A stretch of DNA of 51,128 nt from contig CABUPJ010000024.1 of assembly GCA_902493335.1 (NCBI GenBank), positions 1 through 51,128 on the forward strand, written 5' to 3'. The notes beneath the pieces are model-generated. The model made no database searches. It saw nothing but the letters and a program-made list of their open reading frames with translations, and had not been told where the DNA came from. The stretch is from an uncultured Porphyromonadaceae bacterium. GTDB taxonomy: Bacteria > Bacteroidota > Bacteroidia > Bacteroidales > Muribaculaceae. Below are positions 24,331-33,971 of this stretch, one piece after another (within the stretch, counting starts at the first letter, position 1; every line of letters starts with the position of its first letter). A program made the translations under genes and the position numbers.

Positions 24331-27042
24331 TTATTTTTTGCGGAGGGCGTGGGCGAGGAGGTCGTAGGCGAGGGGGATGAGCATGACGGGGGAGGTGACG
24401 GCCAGGATGGTGAGCATTTCGCTGAAGGGCAGGGCGACGACGTTGAACATCTCGCCGCCGACGTAGACGATCAGGAACTGTCCGGCGATGATGACGCCGA
24501 GGGTAGCGAAGAAGACGAGACTGTGACGGGCGTCGTTGAAGGCACTGTGGCCGCTGTCGAACGCGCGGGCGTTGAAAAGGTTCCAGAACTGCAGGAAGAC
24601 GAAGAAGGTGAAGAGTATCGTCAGGTCGGCAGGCGTCAGATTGTCGCCTCCGACGGTGAATATCGAGCCGAGATAGTCGCAGAAGTTAAACTGTGTGAGC
24701 GATTCGATGCGGTAGATGCGCAGATATTGCAGCAGTCCATAGATCACGACGGTAAAGAGCAGTCCGACGCCGATGATGCGTGTATACATCGGGCGCGAAA
24801 TGATGAAATCGCTGCGGCGGCGCGGCGGTCGGTTCATGACCTCTTCGCTCGGAGGGAGCGAGGCCAGGGCCAGCGCCGCGAAGGTGTCCATGATGAGGTT
24901 GACCCAGAGCATCTGTGTCACCGTAAGGGGCGACTCGGTGCCTGTAAAGGCGCCTGCGACGACCGTCAGGCTGGCGACAAGGTTGACTGTCAGCTGGAAG
25001 AGTATGAAACGGCGGATGTTCTGATAAAGCGAGCGCCCCCACATGACGGCTTTGGTAATCGAGGCAAACGAGTTGTCGATTATGGTGATGTCGCTGGCCT
25101 CTTTGGCTACGGCCGTGCCGTCGCCCATCGAGAGACCGACCTGGGCGGCGTTGAGTGCCGGGGCGTCGTTGGTGCCGTCGCCTGTGACGGCGACGACTTC
25201 GCCTTCGTCCTGAAGCAGACGCACGAGACGGGCTTTGTCGGTCGGTCGGGCGCGGGCCATGATTTTCAGTTTTTTAGCGCGCTGACGGGCGCTGTCGTCG
25301 TCGAGAGCGGCCCAGTCGGTGCCGGTGATGATGCAGTCGTCGCTGTCAGAGTCAGACCAAAGTCCGACCTGACGGCCTATTTCCTTGGCTGTGCCCGGAG
25401 TGTCGCCGGTGACAATCTTGATATTGATGCCGCTGTCGATAGATTTGCGGATGGCGTCAGGGACGTCGTCGCGGACGGGGTCGGCGATGCCGGCGACGCC
25501 CATGAAAATGAGTCCCGGGGCATTGACGCGTCCGTCGGCTATGACATCGCTGTCGTCGTCGACGAAGGCGTATGCGAAGCCGAGGGTACGCATCGCCTTG
25601 GCCTGATATGAAGCGAGTTCGGCGGCTATGCTGTCGCGGCTGACTCCTCCGGCGACGCTCGCGCAGAGGTCGAGGACTATCTCGGGAGCGCCTTTGACAT
25701 AGACGGTCTTGCGGCCCGTCACGGCCGAGATGACGACTGTGGCCATATATTTGCGCTGGGTCGAGAACGGCAGCTGGCTGACGACGGCGGTGTCCTCGCG
25801 CAGTTTCAGGTAATCTATGCCGCGGTCGAAAAGCCATGTCAGCATGGCTCCTTCGGTAGGATTGCCGACGACGGCGGGTGTGCCGCTGTCGTTGACTTCG
25901 AGGAATGCCGTCGAGTTGACGGCGATGGCCTCGTCGACGATGCGTGCGGCGGTGCTGACGGCGTTTTTGGTTTCGGGGTCGTAGAAATCTGTGACGGCGA
26001 CGCTCATGCGGTTGCGGGTGAGAGTGCCGGTCTTGTCTGTGCAGATGACTGTCGTGGCGCCCATGGTTTCGCAGGCGTGAAGCTTGCGCACGAGGTTGTT
26101 GCTGGCGAGCATGCGCCTCATGCTCAGGGCGAGACTCAGCGTGACGCTCATGGGGAGACCTTCGGGCACCGAGACGACGATGAGGGTGATGGCGAGCATG
26201 ACTGTCGTCAGCAGATAGTCGGTGATCTCGACGGTCGAGGCGGCGCCCCAGTCGAAGATGAGGCAGCGTCCGATGACGATGAGTGCGCCGATGATATAAC
26301 TCATTGTCGATATGAGTCGCCCGAGGCGTTCAAACTGCAGAGTCAGGGGAGTTTTGACGCCTGTATCGATCTGGGCGGCCTCGTATACTTTGCCATACTC
26401 GGTGGCGTCACCGACGGCGGTCACTTCCATGACGGCGCGGCCCTCGACGACGGTGGTGCCGCGCATCAGAGCGTCGGTCGGATAAGTCGCGTCGCTGTCT
26501 GCGTCGACTTTGAGATGTGATTTGTTGACGATAGGCTCACCCGTGAGAGTGCTCTCGTTGACGGTGAGGCTTATGCTGTCGATGAGGTGTCCGTCGGCCG
26601 GTATCTCGTCGCCCGAGTCGAGGACGACGATGTCACCGCGCACGATGTCGCGCCGCGGCACCTGTGTGACATGGCCGTCACGGATGACTTTGACGAGCAG
26701 GTCGTCATTGACACGGTTGAGGATGTCGAATTTCTTTTCGGCACTGACTTCGAGCCAGAAACCTATGAGGGTCGCCAGCATGACGGCGATGAAAATGCCC
26801 AGAGGCTCGAGGAAGACGCTCAGACCTTTGATGCCGCCGGCATATTCATAGACCGAGATGCCGACAGACAGCAGCAGGGCGACGAGCAGGATTCTGATGA
26901 GCGGGTCGCTGAAGCTGCCGATGAATTTTTTGAAGAGCGATGGCTTTGGCGGCGGTGTGAGAATGTTGGCGCCGTAGAGACGACGGTTTTCTTCGGCTTG
27001 CCGTGAGGTCAGGCCGGTGATGTTGATTTTCGATTCTGTCAT
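24331..27042 (-). CDS. Calcium-translocating P-type ATPase, PMCA-type
   Basis: An inner-membrane ATPase of 903 residues, expected to export Ca2+. The actuator motif reads LTGEP (167-170, against the more common TGES), and the phosphorylated Asp336 lies in CTDKTGTLTRN. KGAPE and the hinge GDGTNDAPALNAAQVG follow. Ion-site motifs are PEGLP in M4 (293-297) and NLIMDTFAALALASLPP in M6, matching PMCA/SERCA-type pumps. About ten membrane helices are visible, including four near the C-terminus. There is no C-terminal calmodulin-type extension. The gene is 6 bases after dihydroorotase in a three-gene operon, which suggests co-expression without an obvious functional link. Confidence 0.9.
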   Translation of the reverse strand: MTESKINITGLTSRQAEENRRLYGANILTPPPKPSLFKKFIGSFSDPLIRILLVALLLSVGISVYEYAGGIKGLSVFLEPLGIFIAVMLATLIGFWLEVSAEKKFDILNRVNDDLLVKVIRDGHVTQVPRRDIVRGDIVVLDSGDEIPADGHLIDSISLTVNESTLTGEPIVNKSHLKVDADSDATYPTDALMRGTTVVEGRAVMEVTAVGDATEYGKVYEAAQIDTGVKTPLTLQFERLGRLISTMSYIIGALIVIGRCLIFDWGAASTVEITDYLLTTVMLAITLIVVSVPEGLPMSVTLSLALSMRRMLASNNLVRKLHACETMGATTVICTDKTGTLTRNRMSVAVTDFYDPETKNAVSTAARIVDEAIAVNSTAFLEVNDSGTPAVVGNPTEGAMLTWLFDRGIDYLKLREDTAVVSQLPFSTQRKYMATVVISAVTGRKTVYVKGAPEIVLDLCASVAGGVSRDSIAAELASYQAKAMRTLGFAYAFVDDDSDVIADGRVNAPGLIFMGVAGIADPVRDDVPDAIRKSIDSGINIKIVTGDTPGTAKEIGRQVGLWSDSDSDDCIITGTDWAALDDDSARQRAKKLKIMARARPTDKARLVRLLQDEGEVVAVTGDGTNDAPALNAAQVGLSMGDGTAVAKEASDITIIDNSFASITKAVMWGRSLYQNIRRFILFQLTVNLVASLTVVAGAFTGTESPLTVTQMLWVNLIMDTFAALALASLPPSEEVMNRPPRRRSDFIISRPMYTRIIGVGLLFTVVIYGLLQYLRIYRIESLTQFNFCDYLGSIFTVGGDNLTPADLTILFTFFVFLQFWNLFNARAFDSGHSAFNDARHSLVFFATLGVIIAGQFLIVYVGGEMFNVVALPFSEMLTILAVTSPVMLIPLAYDLLAHALRKK

Positions 27043-27048
27043 TTTGGG

Positions 27049-28386
27049 TCAGATTCTGCTAAAAGAAAGTGCTTTGCCTCGTTTGTCATCTTTTATAACG
27101 CCGTTGTCAAAGCATAAGTTGCCGTTGACCCACGTTTTGATGACGCGATGGCTGAAAGTGAGGCCGTCGACGGGTGTCCAGCCGCATAGGCTTGTGACGT
27201 CGCTGTCTTTGACGGTATGTGGTGAATGTGGGTCGACCAGGACGAGGTCGGCATAGTTTCCAGGCGCTATCGAGCCCCGGCGGTCGATGGAGAATAGGCG
27301 TGCGGGTGCGGCGGCCATGCGTTCGGCGACGACTTCGGGAGTGAAGAGCGACAAGGCGGCGATGAGCGAGAACTCGACCATCGGCGCGCCCGAGGCGGCC
27401 TTGAAGAGGCTGCCCTCCTTGTCGGCCTGGCGGTGAGGGGCATGGTCTGTGGCGATAATGTCGATTAGGCCGTTTCTGACGGCTTCGACGAGAGCCCGGC
27501 GGTCGGCTGCGGTCTTGACTGCAGGATTCATCTTTATGCGGGCGCCGCGGTCGGCGTAATCGTCTTCTGTCCAGAGAAGATGGTGGGGCGAGACCTCGGC
27601 TGTGATCTGTTTGTCGGCCGTAGTCGGGCCCGGTGTGAGCAGTTCGAGCTCGCGTGCGGTCGAGAGATGGGCGATATGCAGGCGCGCGCCGGTGCGTCGG
27701 GCGAGGTCGACGGCGGCTTTGGATGCCTTGTAGCACGCCTCGGCGCTGCGCATGCGTGTGTGCAGGCTGACGGGCGCGTCATCGCCGTATTCGGCCCGTA
27801 TGGCCCCGGCGTTGGCTCTGACGGTGGCCTCGTCTTCGGCGTGGACGACTATGCGGGCTTTGACGCGGCTGAAAAGTTCGTCGAGGGCCGACTGTCTGTC
27901 GACAAGCATGTTGCCTGTCGACGAGCCCATGAAGAGCTTGACGCCGGCGATACGGCTGTAGTCGGCGGCAAGGAGTTCGTCGATATTATCGTTTGTGGCA
28001 CCGATGAAGAAGGCATAGTTGGCTACCGAGTCACGCGCGGCGATGGCGGCTTTGTCGTCGGCAAGGGCCGATGTTGTCGTCTGCGGCACGGTGTTGGGCA
28101 TGTCGATGAACGATGTGACGCCTCCGGCAACAGCGGCGCGGCTCTCCGAGGCTATGGTGGCCTTTTGAGTCAGGCCGGGTTCGCGGAAGTGGACATGGCA
28201 GTCGATGGCGCCGGGCAGCAGCAGGCAGCCGCGGGCGTCGGTGACTTCGGCGTTCTCAAAAAGCGCGGTGTCGGGCTTGCCGGGAGCTACGGCGGCGATG
28301 GTCTCGCCGTCGATGATGACGTAGCCGGCGAAGCGGCCGCCTGTGCCGGTGACAATGTCGGCGTTATGAATCAGACGGCGGTTCAT
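27049..28386 (-). CDS. pyrC: Dihydroorotase (PyrC, class I type)
   Basis: A zinc amidohydrolase of 445 residues that interconverts carbamoyl-aspartate and dihydroorotate in pyrimidine synthesis. The metal motif DCHVHFREPG lies near residue 62. Further ligands are visible in VVHAEDE, LHIAHLSTARELE and IATDHAPH. The ATG at 28386 is chosen because it forms an ATGA overlap with the upstream glycosyltransferase stop codon; a start 14 codons earlier would add unrelated residues. It is the middle gene of a three-gene operon. Hydantoinase or allantoinase are related alternatives, but dihydroorotase is the best fit. Confidence 0.88.
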   Translation of the reverse strand: MNRRLIHNADIVTGTGGRFAGYVIIDGETIAAVAPGKPDTALFENAEVTDARGCLLLPGAIDCHVHFREPGLTQKATIASESRAAVAGGVTSFIDMPNTVPQTTTSALADDKAAIAARDSVANYAFFIGATNDNIDELLAADYSRIAGVKLFMGSSTGNMLVDRQSALDELFSRVKARIVVHAEDEATVRANAGAIRAEYGDDAPVSLHTRMRSAEACYKASKAAVDLARRTGARLHIAHLSTARELELLTPGPTTADKQITAEVSPHHLLWTEDDYADRGARIKMNPAVKTAADRRALVEAVRNGLIDIIATDHAPHRQADKEGSLFKAASGAPMVEFSLIAALSLFTPEVVAERMAAAPARLFSIDRRGSIAPGNYADLVLVDPHSPHTVKDSDVTSLCGWTPVDGLTFSHRVIKTWVNGNLCFDNGVIKDDKRGKALSFSRI

Positions 28387-29150
28387 TTGCGGCTGTAATC
28401 GGGATATTTCTTGAAGAAACTGTTCCATTTGAGCCTGATGACGCCGAAGACGGCCTCGCCGAAAATGCCGCTGTTCATCTTGCTTGTGCCAAGGACGCGG
28501 TTGACGAAGATGATAGGCACCTCGACGACTTTGAAGCCGTATTTCGAGGCTGTGAATTTCATCTCGATCTGGAAGGCATAGCCCTTGAATTTTATTTCGT
28601 CGAGCGGCAGAGCCTCGAGGACGCGGCGGCGGTAGCAGACGAAGCCTGCGGTGGTGTCGTGGATAGGCAGCCCGGTGACGAGTCTGACGTATTTCGATGC
28701 GTAATAAGACATCAGCACACGCCCCATCGGCCAGTTGACGACGTTGACGCCGGTGACATATCGCGAGCCGATGGCGACGTCGGCGCCTTCGACAGCGGTG
28801 GCATGATAGAGTTTCATGAGGTCGGCCGGGTTGTGCGAGAAGTCGGCGTCCATCTCGAAGATAAAGTCATAGCCGTGATCGACCGACCATTTGAATCCTG
28901 TGATATAAGCCGTGCCGAGACCCAGCTTGCCCTTGCGTTCGATGATATGGACGCGTCCGGGATATTGCTCCATCTTCTTTTTGACGATGGCGGCGGTGCC
29001 GTCGGGCGAATTGTCGTCGATGACAAGAATGTCAAAGTCGTGCTCCAGTGAAATGACGGCGTCGATGATAGCCGATGCATTCTCACATTCGTTATACATC
29101 GGTATGATGACGACGCTGTCGCTGTGTTTTGACGGGATATCTTCAGACAT
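28383..29150 (-). CDS. Polyprenol-phosphate mannose synthase (GT2)
   Basis: A glycosyltransferase of 255 residues of the dolichol-phosphate mannose synthase type. It has the GT2 fold: VVIIPMYNECEN (13-24), VIDDNSPDGT (43-52) and the metal-binding DAD at 101-103 in FEMDADFSHNP. The IGSRYV and DTTAGFVCYRR regions are typical of the family. It lacks a C-terminal membrane domain, so it is soluble or peripheral. It would load mannose from GDP-mannose onto a lipid carrier for protein or surface glycosylation. The manC gene in this window could supply the GDP-mannose. It heads the operon with pyrC and the ATPase. Confidence 0.85.
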   Translation of the reverse strand: MSEDIPSKHSDSVVIIPMYNECENASAIIDAVISLEHDFDILVIDDNSPDGTAAIVKKKMEQYPGRVHIIERKGKLGLGTAYITGFKWSVDHGYDFIFEMDADFSHNPADLMKLYHATAVEGADVAIGSRYVTGVNVVNWPMGRVLMSYYASKYVRLVTGLPIHDTTAGFVCYRRRVLEALPLDEIKFKGYAFQIEMKFTASKYGFKVVEVPIIFVNRVLGTSKMNSGIFGEAVFGVIRLKWNSFFKKYPDYSRK

Positions 29151-29368
29151 GGCTATCTTTTTTGTTAAAAATTTGCCGCAAAGTTAAATAATTTACATTT
29201 CGCAAATCGCTATATATAAGTTAATGTTGCCTAAAAAAGCGTCGCAGGTGGTGTTTTTGAAAAATTAACTAAAAAGAAAAGATTTGCCGACATTCAGAAC
29301 AATGATAAAGCCGCCGCGTTACTTAACTTTGCAGAGACTAAAAACAAATAATCCATACCCGAATCACG

Positions 29369-31039
29369 ATGACCCGACAACTGAGCATATACGTTAAAAA
29401 TCTGTCAGAATATATAGAAATACCGCGAGGCGAGACTCTCGGCGAGATAGGGCGCCGGCTTGCCGGACGTCTCGGCTTCGAGCCGGTATGCGCCCTCGTA
29501 AACAACAAGAACGAAGACCTCTGGTTTGAGCTCTATCATCCCAAGCAGGTCGAGTTCCAGCCGCTGACGACGGCGTCGGCGACGAGGGTCTACACCCGCT
29601 CGCTGTGCATGCTGCTCTACAGGGCCGTTGCACGCTGCTATCCGGGTGCCCGGCTCCGCATCGAGCACACGATTTCGGGCGGCTACTACTGCCGTCTCGA
29701 CGGCGCCGGCACTGTAGGCGAGTCGACTGCCGAGACTCTCACGGCCGAGATGAATGACCTCATAGCGCGCGACCTGCCCTTCGAGCCTCATGAATGTCTC
29801 ACCGCCGACGCCATCGAGATATTCCGCTCCCAGGGCCTCGACGACAAGGTCGAACTGCTCGAGACGACGCGCGAGCTATATACCCGCTACTATTCGCTCG
29901 ACGGCATCTGTGACAGCTATTACGGGCCGCTGGTGCAGTCGACGCGCTGGTTGTCGGTCTTTGCCCTGAGACCCTATCATGAGGGGCTTCTGCTGCTCGG
30001 CTTCGACCGCAGCAATCCGTCGGAGGTGTCGCATGAAGTCAGACAGGAAAAGATGTTCAAGGCCTTTGTCGACTATCTGCGCTTCAACAGCATCGTCGGC
30101 GTCAGGAATGTCGGCGAGCTCAACCGCATGGTAGAGCACGGCATGGCCTCGCAACTGATAAGCCTTGCCGAAGCCCTCCACGAGAAGATCATCGCCGGCA
30201 TAAGCGACGATATAGCGCGCCGTTACCGCGACGGAGGCGCCAGGGTGGTGCTCGTGGCCGGGCCGTCATCGTCGGGCAAGACCACAACGACAAAGCGTCT
30301 GGCGATACAGCTCATGACGAACCTGCTCAAACCTCAGATAATATCGCTCGACAACTACTTTATCAACCGTGAGGACACTCCGCGCGACGAAGACGGCGAT
30401 TATGACTATGAATCGCTCTATGCGCTCGATCTCAAGCAGTTTAACGATGACCTAAACGCCATCATCGCCGGGGAGGAAGTCGAGCTGCCGACATATAATT
30501 TCGAGCTGGGATGCCGCCAGTACAAGGGTGACATGATACACCTCGACGAAGGTTCGGTCCTGCTTATCGAGGGCATACACGGTCTCAATCCCGAGCTGAC
30601 CGCGGCCATAGCCGAAAATATGAAATACCGCGTCTATGTGTCGGCGCTGACGACCCTGTCGATCGACGACCATAACTGGATACCGACGTCAGACAACCGC
30701 CTGCTGCGCCGCATCATACGCGATGCCCGCTATCGCGGGACGTCGCCCGAGGAAAGCATACGCCGCTGGCCGAGTGTGCGCCGCGGCGAAGAAAAGTGGA
30801 TTTTCCCCTTCCAGGAGAATGCCGACGCGACGTTCAACTCGTCGCTGCTCTTCGAGCTCGGTGTCATGAAAGAGTATGCCGAGGCGCTGCTCAAGACTGT
30901 GCCCAACGATGTGCCCGAGTATGCCGAGGCCTATCGTCTGCGCAAGTTCCTGAGCTATTTCGCAGCCATCGGCGACGCCAACATTCCTCCGACAAGCCTT
31001 CTTCGCGAGTTCCTCGGGGGCAGTTCGTTCAAATACTGA
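29369..31039 (+). CDS. Nucleoside (uridine-type) kinase with N-terminal TGS/ThrRS-like region
   Basis: A protein of 556 residues. The N-terminus (about 1-65) looks like a TGS domain, followed by a ThrRS/AlaRS second additional domain-like region (HTISGGYYCRL). The C-terminal half is a P-loop kinase of the phosphoribulokinase/uridine kinase family with Walker A GPSSSGKT at 298-305. The later segments SLDNYF and EGIHGLNPELT also fit that family. This architecture is a recognised Bacteria-wide fusion annotated as nucleoside kinase; the substrate is probably uridine or a related nucleoside. A -7 element (TAACTTTG, 29324-29331) lies 37 bases upstream of the ATG. Confidence 0.85.
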   Translation: MTRQLSIYVKNLSEYIEIPRGETLGEIGRRLAGRLGFEPVCALVNNKNEDLWFELYHPKQVEFQPLTTASATRVYTRSLCMLLYRAVARCYPGARLRIEHTISGGYYCRLDGAGTVGESTAETLTAEMNDLIARDLPFEPHECLTADAIEIFRSQGLDDKVELLETTRELYTRYYSLDGICDSYYGPLVQSTRWLSVFALRPYHEGLLLLGFDRSNPSEVSHEVRQEKMFKAFVDYLRFNSIVGVRNVGELNRMVEHGMASQLISLAEALHEKIIAGISDDIARRYRDGGARVVLVAGPSSSGKTTTTKRLAIQLMTNLLKPQIISLDNYFINREDTPRDEDGDYDYESLYALDLKQFNDDLNAIIAGEEVELPTYNFELGCRQYKGDMIHLDEGSVLLIEGIHGLNPELTAAIAENMKYRVYVSALTTLSIDDHNWIPTSDNRLLRRIIRDARYRGTSPEESIRRWPSVRRGEEKWIFPFQENADATFNSSLLFELGVMKEYAEALLKTVPNDVPEYAEAYRLRKFLSYFAAIGDANIPPTSLLREFLGGSSFKY

Positions 31040-31089
31040 AAAATTCAGAAAAACGGTGAACAAATCGGCGTCTGACGACTTTTAAATAT

Positions 31090-31803
31090 ATGAAACTTCT
31101 GATTGTTACAATAATCACAGCCATTTTTGCCTCGGGTCAGGCTTTTGCCACTGACTACAGGCTCACCGAGGCCAAAGCCGACCGCTTCTTCGACAACCGC
31201 GAGTGGGCCAGCGCCCAGGCATTGTACGGTCTCATGCTTGAACAGGAGCCGGGCGTGGCCGCGACATACTCCCATGCCATCGTTGCATCGGCCATGATGG
31301 GTGACACGGTGTCGACGTCAGACCTTCTGTCGCAGGCGATGTCGCATGGCGTCAAGGTCGATTCGCTCTTCGAGGCCGTCAGAACGACCGCCTTCGAGGT
31401 CAGCGCGCCGTCGGTCTACGAGAGTTTCATGCTCACCGCCCAGCGAGACTGCCCGTGGCTCGCCCGCGCCATCGACGGACAGCTGCTCGACTATTATCTC
31501 TTCCGTGACAACGGCGAGAAAATCGTTGTTTTTGCCAATAAAATGCTCGCCGGATTGCCCGAATCGACATATTTCCTCGGATGTCTGGCCCGCGGACACG
31601 CGCTGCAGGGCGACTTCGAGACCGCCGTGGCCGTGTGGAAACGAATCCTCAGAATCGACCCCGACCATTACGATACGCTGCTCAATCTCGGGAACTATCT
31701 GATTATAAGCGGAGACCAGGCCAATGCACAGACTTATCTCGAACGTGCTGACAAAATCAAGCCCACTCCATACGTCACCGAGCGCCTCGCCTCGCTCAGA
31801 TAA
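31090..31803 (+). CDS. Exported TPR protein
   Basis: A protein of 237 residues with a signal peptide (LLIVTIITAIFASGQAFA). The mature protein is helical with tetratricopeptide-like repeats, clearest at the C-terminus (FLGCLARGHALQGDFETAVAVWKRILRIDPD, then LLNLGNYLIISGDQANAQTYLERA). It is probably a periplasmic scaffold for protein contacts. The gene follows the kinase by 50 bases, so co-transcription is possible. No specific partner can be named. Confidence 0.75.
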   Translation: MKLLIVTIITAIFASGQAFATDYRLTEAKADRFFDNREWASAQALYGLMLEQEPGVAATYSHAIVASAMMGDTVSTSDLLSQAMSHGVKVDSLFEAVRTTAFEVSAPSVYESFMLTAQRDCPWLARAIDGQLLDYYLFRDNGEKIVVFANKMLAGLPESTYFLGCLARGHALQGDFETAVAVWKRILRIDPDHYDTLLNLGNYLIISGDQANAQTYLERADKIKPTPYVTERLASLR

Positions 31804-31855
31804 TGCCATATAGCAAAATTTTTAGTAATTTTGCGGCAGAATAACATTGACGGCT

Positions 31856-32476
31856 ATGATTAAAAATCTGCTTTTTGACCTCGGCGGGGTCATCATGGAT
31901 ATTGATAAAAACCGGTGTGTCAAGGCGTTTGACGAACTCGGTCTTAAAAATGCCTCGTCATATTTCGGCGAATATTCACAACAGGGTCCTTTTATGGCGC
32001 TTGAGCGCGGCGATATCGACGCCGCCGAGTTCCACCGCGTTCTCCACGGCGGTTTTGACGTGCCTGTGACCGACGGTGAGATTGACCGCGCTTTCTGCCG
32101 TTTTCTTATCGGAATTCCTGTCAGACGTCTCCGCGAGCTCGAAGAATTGCGGGCGAAGTATAAGGTCTATATGCTCAGCAACACCAATCCGATAATGTGG
32201 GCGGCGACAATCCGCGACGAGTTCATGAAGGACGGCCGCTGTCGCGAGGATTATTTCGACGGCATCGTCACCTCTTTCGAGGCTAACGCTCTCAAGCCCG
32301 AAAAAGCCATATTCGACCATGTCGTCGGGCAATTAGGCGTCAAGCCCGAGGAAACGCTGTTCTTCGACGACTCGCAGGCCAATCTCGACGCGGCCGCCGC
32401 ACTGGGATTCAAGACGCAGCTCGTCGCGCCCGGAACAGAATTCTTCGACACAATCAAGAAGCTCGGGCTGATCTGA
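31856..32476 (+). CDS. HAD-superfamily phosphatase, YihX-like
   Basis: A protein of 206 residues from the ATG at 31856; an in-frame TTG lies three codons earlier. HAD motif I is FDLGGVIMDID with nucleophile Asp8. Motif II is MLSNTNP, the conserved lysine lies in ALKPEKAIF, and motif III is FFDDSQANLDAA. The layout matches YihX, an alpha-D-glucose-1-phosphatase of E. coli, but substrate cannot be fixed from sequence. The -7 element TAATTTTG (31826-31833) lies 22 bases upstream. ribF follows after 5 bases, suggesting co-transcription. Confidence 0.82.
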   Translation: MIKNLLFDLGGVIMDIDKNRCVKAFDELGLKNASSYFGEYSQQGPFMALERGDIDAAEFHRVLHGGFDVPVTDGEIDRAFCRFLIGIPVRRLRELEELRAKYKVYMLSNTNPIMWAATIRDEFMKDGRCREDYFDGIVTSFEANALKPEKAIFDHVVGQLGVKPEETLFFDDSQANLDAAAALGFKTQLVAPGTEFFDTIKKLGLI

Positions 32477-32481
32477 CGGTC

Positions 32482-33375
32482 ATGAAGGGCTGTGTTGCAA
32501 CCATAGGCATGTTTGACGGTGTGCATCTCGGCCACCGTTTCCTGCTTGACAAGGTCAGACGCGAGGCTGCCGCGCGCGGTCTCGGGACACTTGTCGTGAC
32601 ATTTGGGCGCCACCCGCTCAGTGTCATAAACGCCGCTATGGCACCAAAACGGCTTACCACAAACAATCAACGCGCCAAGCTTCTGAGCGACAGCGGTATC
32701 GACCGGGTCGTGACGCTCGATTTCGACGACGCGACGCGCCTGATGACGGCGTCGCAGTATATGAAACATCTGCGGGATGACTATGACGTCAGGGAGATTG
32801 TAATGGGCTTCAATCACCGCTTCGGCCATGACCGCCTCACCTCGCGCGAGCAATATGCCGAGGCCGGACGCAGTGTCGGGGTCGATGTTGTCTTCGCCGA
32901 GCCATACGACGGTGACGGAGGCGACGGAGTGTGCAGCTCGGCCATCAGGGCGGCACTCGCCCGGGGAGATGTCGCCTCGGCAGACCGTATGCTCGGGCGC
33001 CCCTACAGCCTACGGGGCAAAGTCGTCGGCGGCAAGCGTCTCGGCCGGACTATCGGCTATCCTACAGCCAATATCTCGCTTGGCGACGACAGTCTGCTCG
33101 TGCCGGCCCGCGGGGTCTATGCTGTCAGTGTCACGCTTGACGACGGAGAGACAAAGCGGGGTATGCTCAACATCGGCGTGCGGCCGACGGTAGACGGCTC
33201 AGAGGCACCTGAGACGACGCTCGAGGTCAATATTTTCGACTGGGACGGCTCGCTATATGGCCGTGAAATCGAAGTGTCTTTCCTGGCCCGTCTGCGCGAC
33301 GAACGCCGTTTTGACAATATAGAGCAATTAAAAAAGCAGCTCGACAAAGACCGCCGGGCTGCTCTTGATATCTGA
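32482..33375 (+). CDS. ribF: Bifunctional riboflavin kinase/FAD synthetase (RibF)
   Basis: An enzyme of 297 residues that converts riboflavin to FMN and then FAD. The N-terminal adenylyltransferase domain has GMFDGVHLGHR (9-19) and MGFNHRFGHDR. The C-terminal flavokinase domain has GRTIGYPTANI (about 190-200), PARGVYAV and NIGVRPTVDG. The N-terminus is short: many Bacteroidetes proteins have about 15 residues before the first strand, but no better start is available because the HAD stop codon lies 6 bases upstream. Confidence 0.92.
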   Translation: MKGCVATIGMFDGVHLGHRFLLDKVRREAAARGLGTLVVTFGRHPLSVINAAMAPKRLTTNNQRAKLLSDSGIDRVVTLDFDDATRLMTASQYMKHLRDDYDVREIVMGFNHRFGHDRLTSREQYAEAGRSVGVDVVFAEPYDGDGGDGVCSSAIRAALARGDVASADRMLGRPYSLRGKVVGGKRLGRTIGYPTANISLGDDSLLVPARGVYAVSVTLDDGETKRGMLNIGVRPTVDGSEAPETTLEVNIFDWDGSLYGREIEVSFLARLRDERRFDNIEQLKKQLDKDRRAALDI

Positions 33376-33390
33376 TGACAGAGTCTGTTG

Positions 33391-33951
33391 TCAGACTGTG
33401 AGAATTTCTTTTTCTTTGGCTGCGAAGAGTTCGTCAATCTTCTTGAGATATTTGTCGTGGAGCTTCTGGACAGAGGCCTCGGCGTCTTTCTCGACGTCTT
33501 CGGGCATGCCCTGTTTGACGGCTTTCTTGAGGCCTTCGATGGCGTCGCGGCGGGCGTTGCGGACAGAGACTTTCGCCTGCTCGGCCTCGGCTTTTGACTG
33601 TTTGACGAGCTGTTTGCGGCGGTCCTCGGTCAGCGGCGGTATCGATAGACGGATGACTTCGCCGTTGTTCTCGGGTGTTATGCCCAGCTCAGAGTTGATG
33701 ATGGCCTTTTCGATTTCCTTGAACATGGCTTTCTCCCAGGGTGTGATTGCGATTGTGCGGGCGTCGGGGACGCTGACGTTTGCCACGTTTGAGATGGGCA
33801 CAGCGCTGCCGTAGTATTCGACACGTATGCCGTCGATGATTTTCGGATTGGCTTTGCCTGCGCGGATGTGGGCGAGAGATTCGTCGAGATAGGCTACGGC
33901 GAGATCCATCTTCTCTTCTGCGGGGTCGAGATAAGTCTTTACTTCAATCAT
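33391..33951 (-). CDS. frr: Ribosome recycling factor
   Basis: A protein of 186 residues that splits post-termination ribosomes with EF-G. It has the family features: HIRAGKANPKIIDGIRVEYYG near the N-terminus, LSIPPLTEDRRKQLVKQ and a C-terminal LHDKYLKKIDELFAAKEKEIL helix. The ATG at 33951 gives the usual length; the open frame extends further upstream only by overlapping pyrH. It follows pyrH by 20 bases, the common pyrH-frr arrangement. It ends 15 bases from the convergent ribF. Confidence 0.95.
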   Translation of the reverse strand: MIEVKTYLDPAEEKMDLAVAYLDESLAHIRAGKANPKIIDGIRVEYYGSAVPISNVANVSVPDARTIAITPWEKAMFKEIEKAIINSELGITPENNGEVIRLSIPPLTEDRRKQLVKQSKAEAEQAKVSVRNARRDAIEGLKKAVKQGMPEDVEKDAEASVQKLHDKYLKKIDELFAAKEKEILTV

Positions 33952-33971
33952 GATTATATAGTTTTTAGTGA

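Noticed and set aside
24349..25611. 420-codon plus-strand frame opposite the calcium ATPase
   Set aside because: Low-complexity Glu/Asp/Gly-rich translation typical of a reverse-strand shadow in G+C-rich DNA.
33371..33395. Hairpin TCTGATGACA/TGTTGTCAGA spanning the ribF and frr stop codons
   Set aside because: The stem relies on two G-U pairs and the T-rich stretch starts about 10 nt after it, so I did not call it a terminator.
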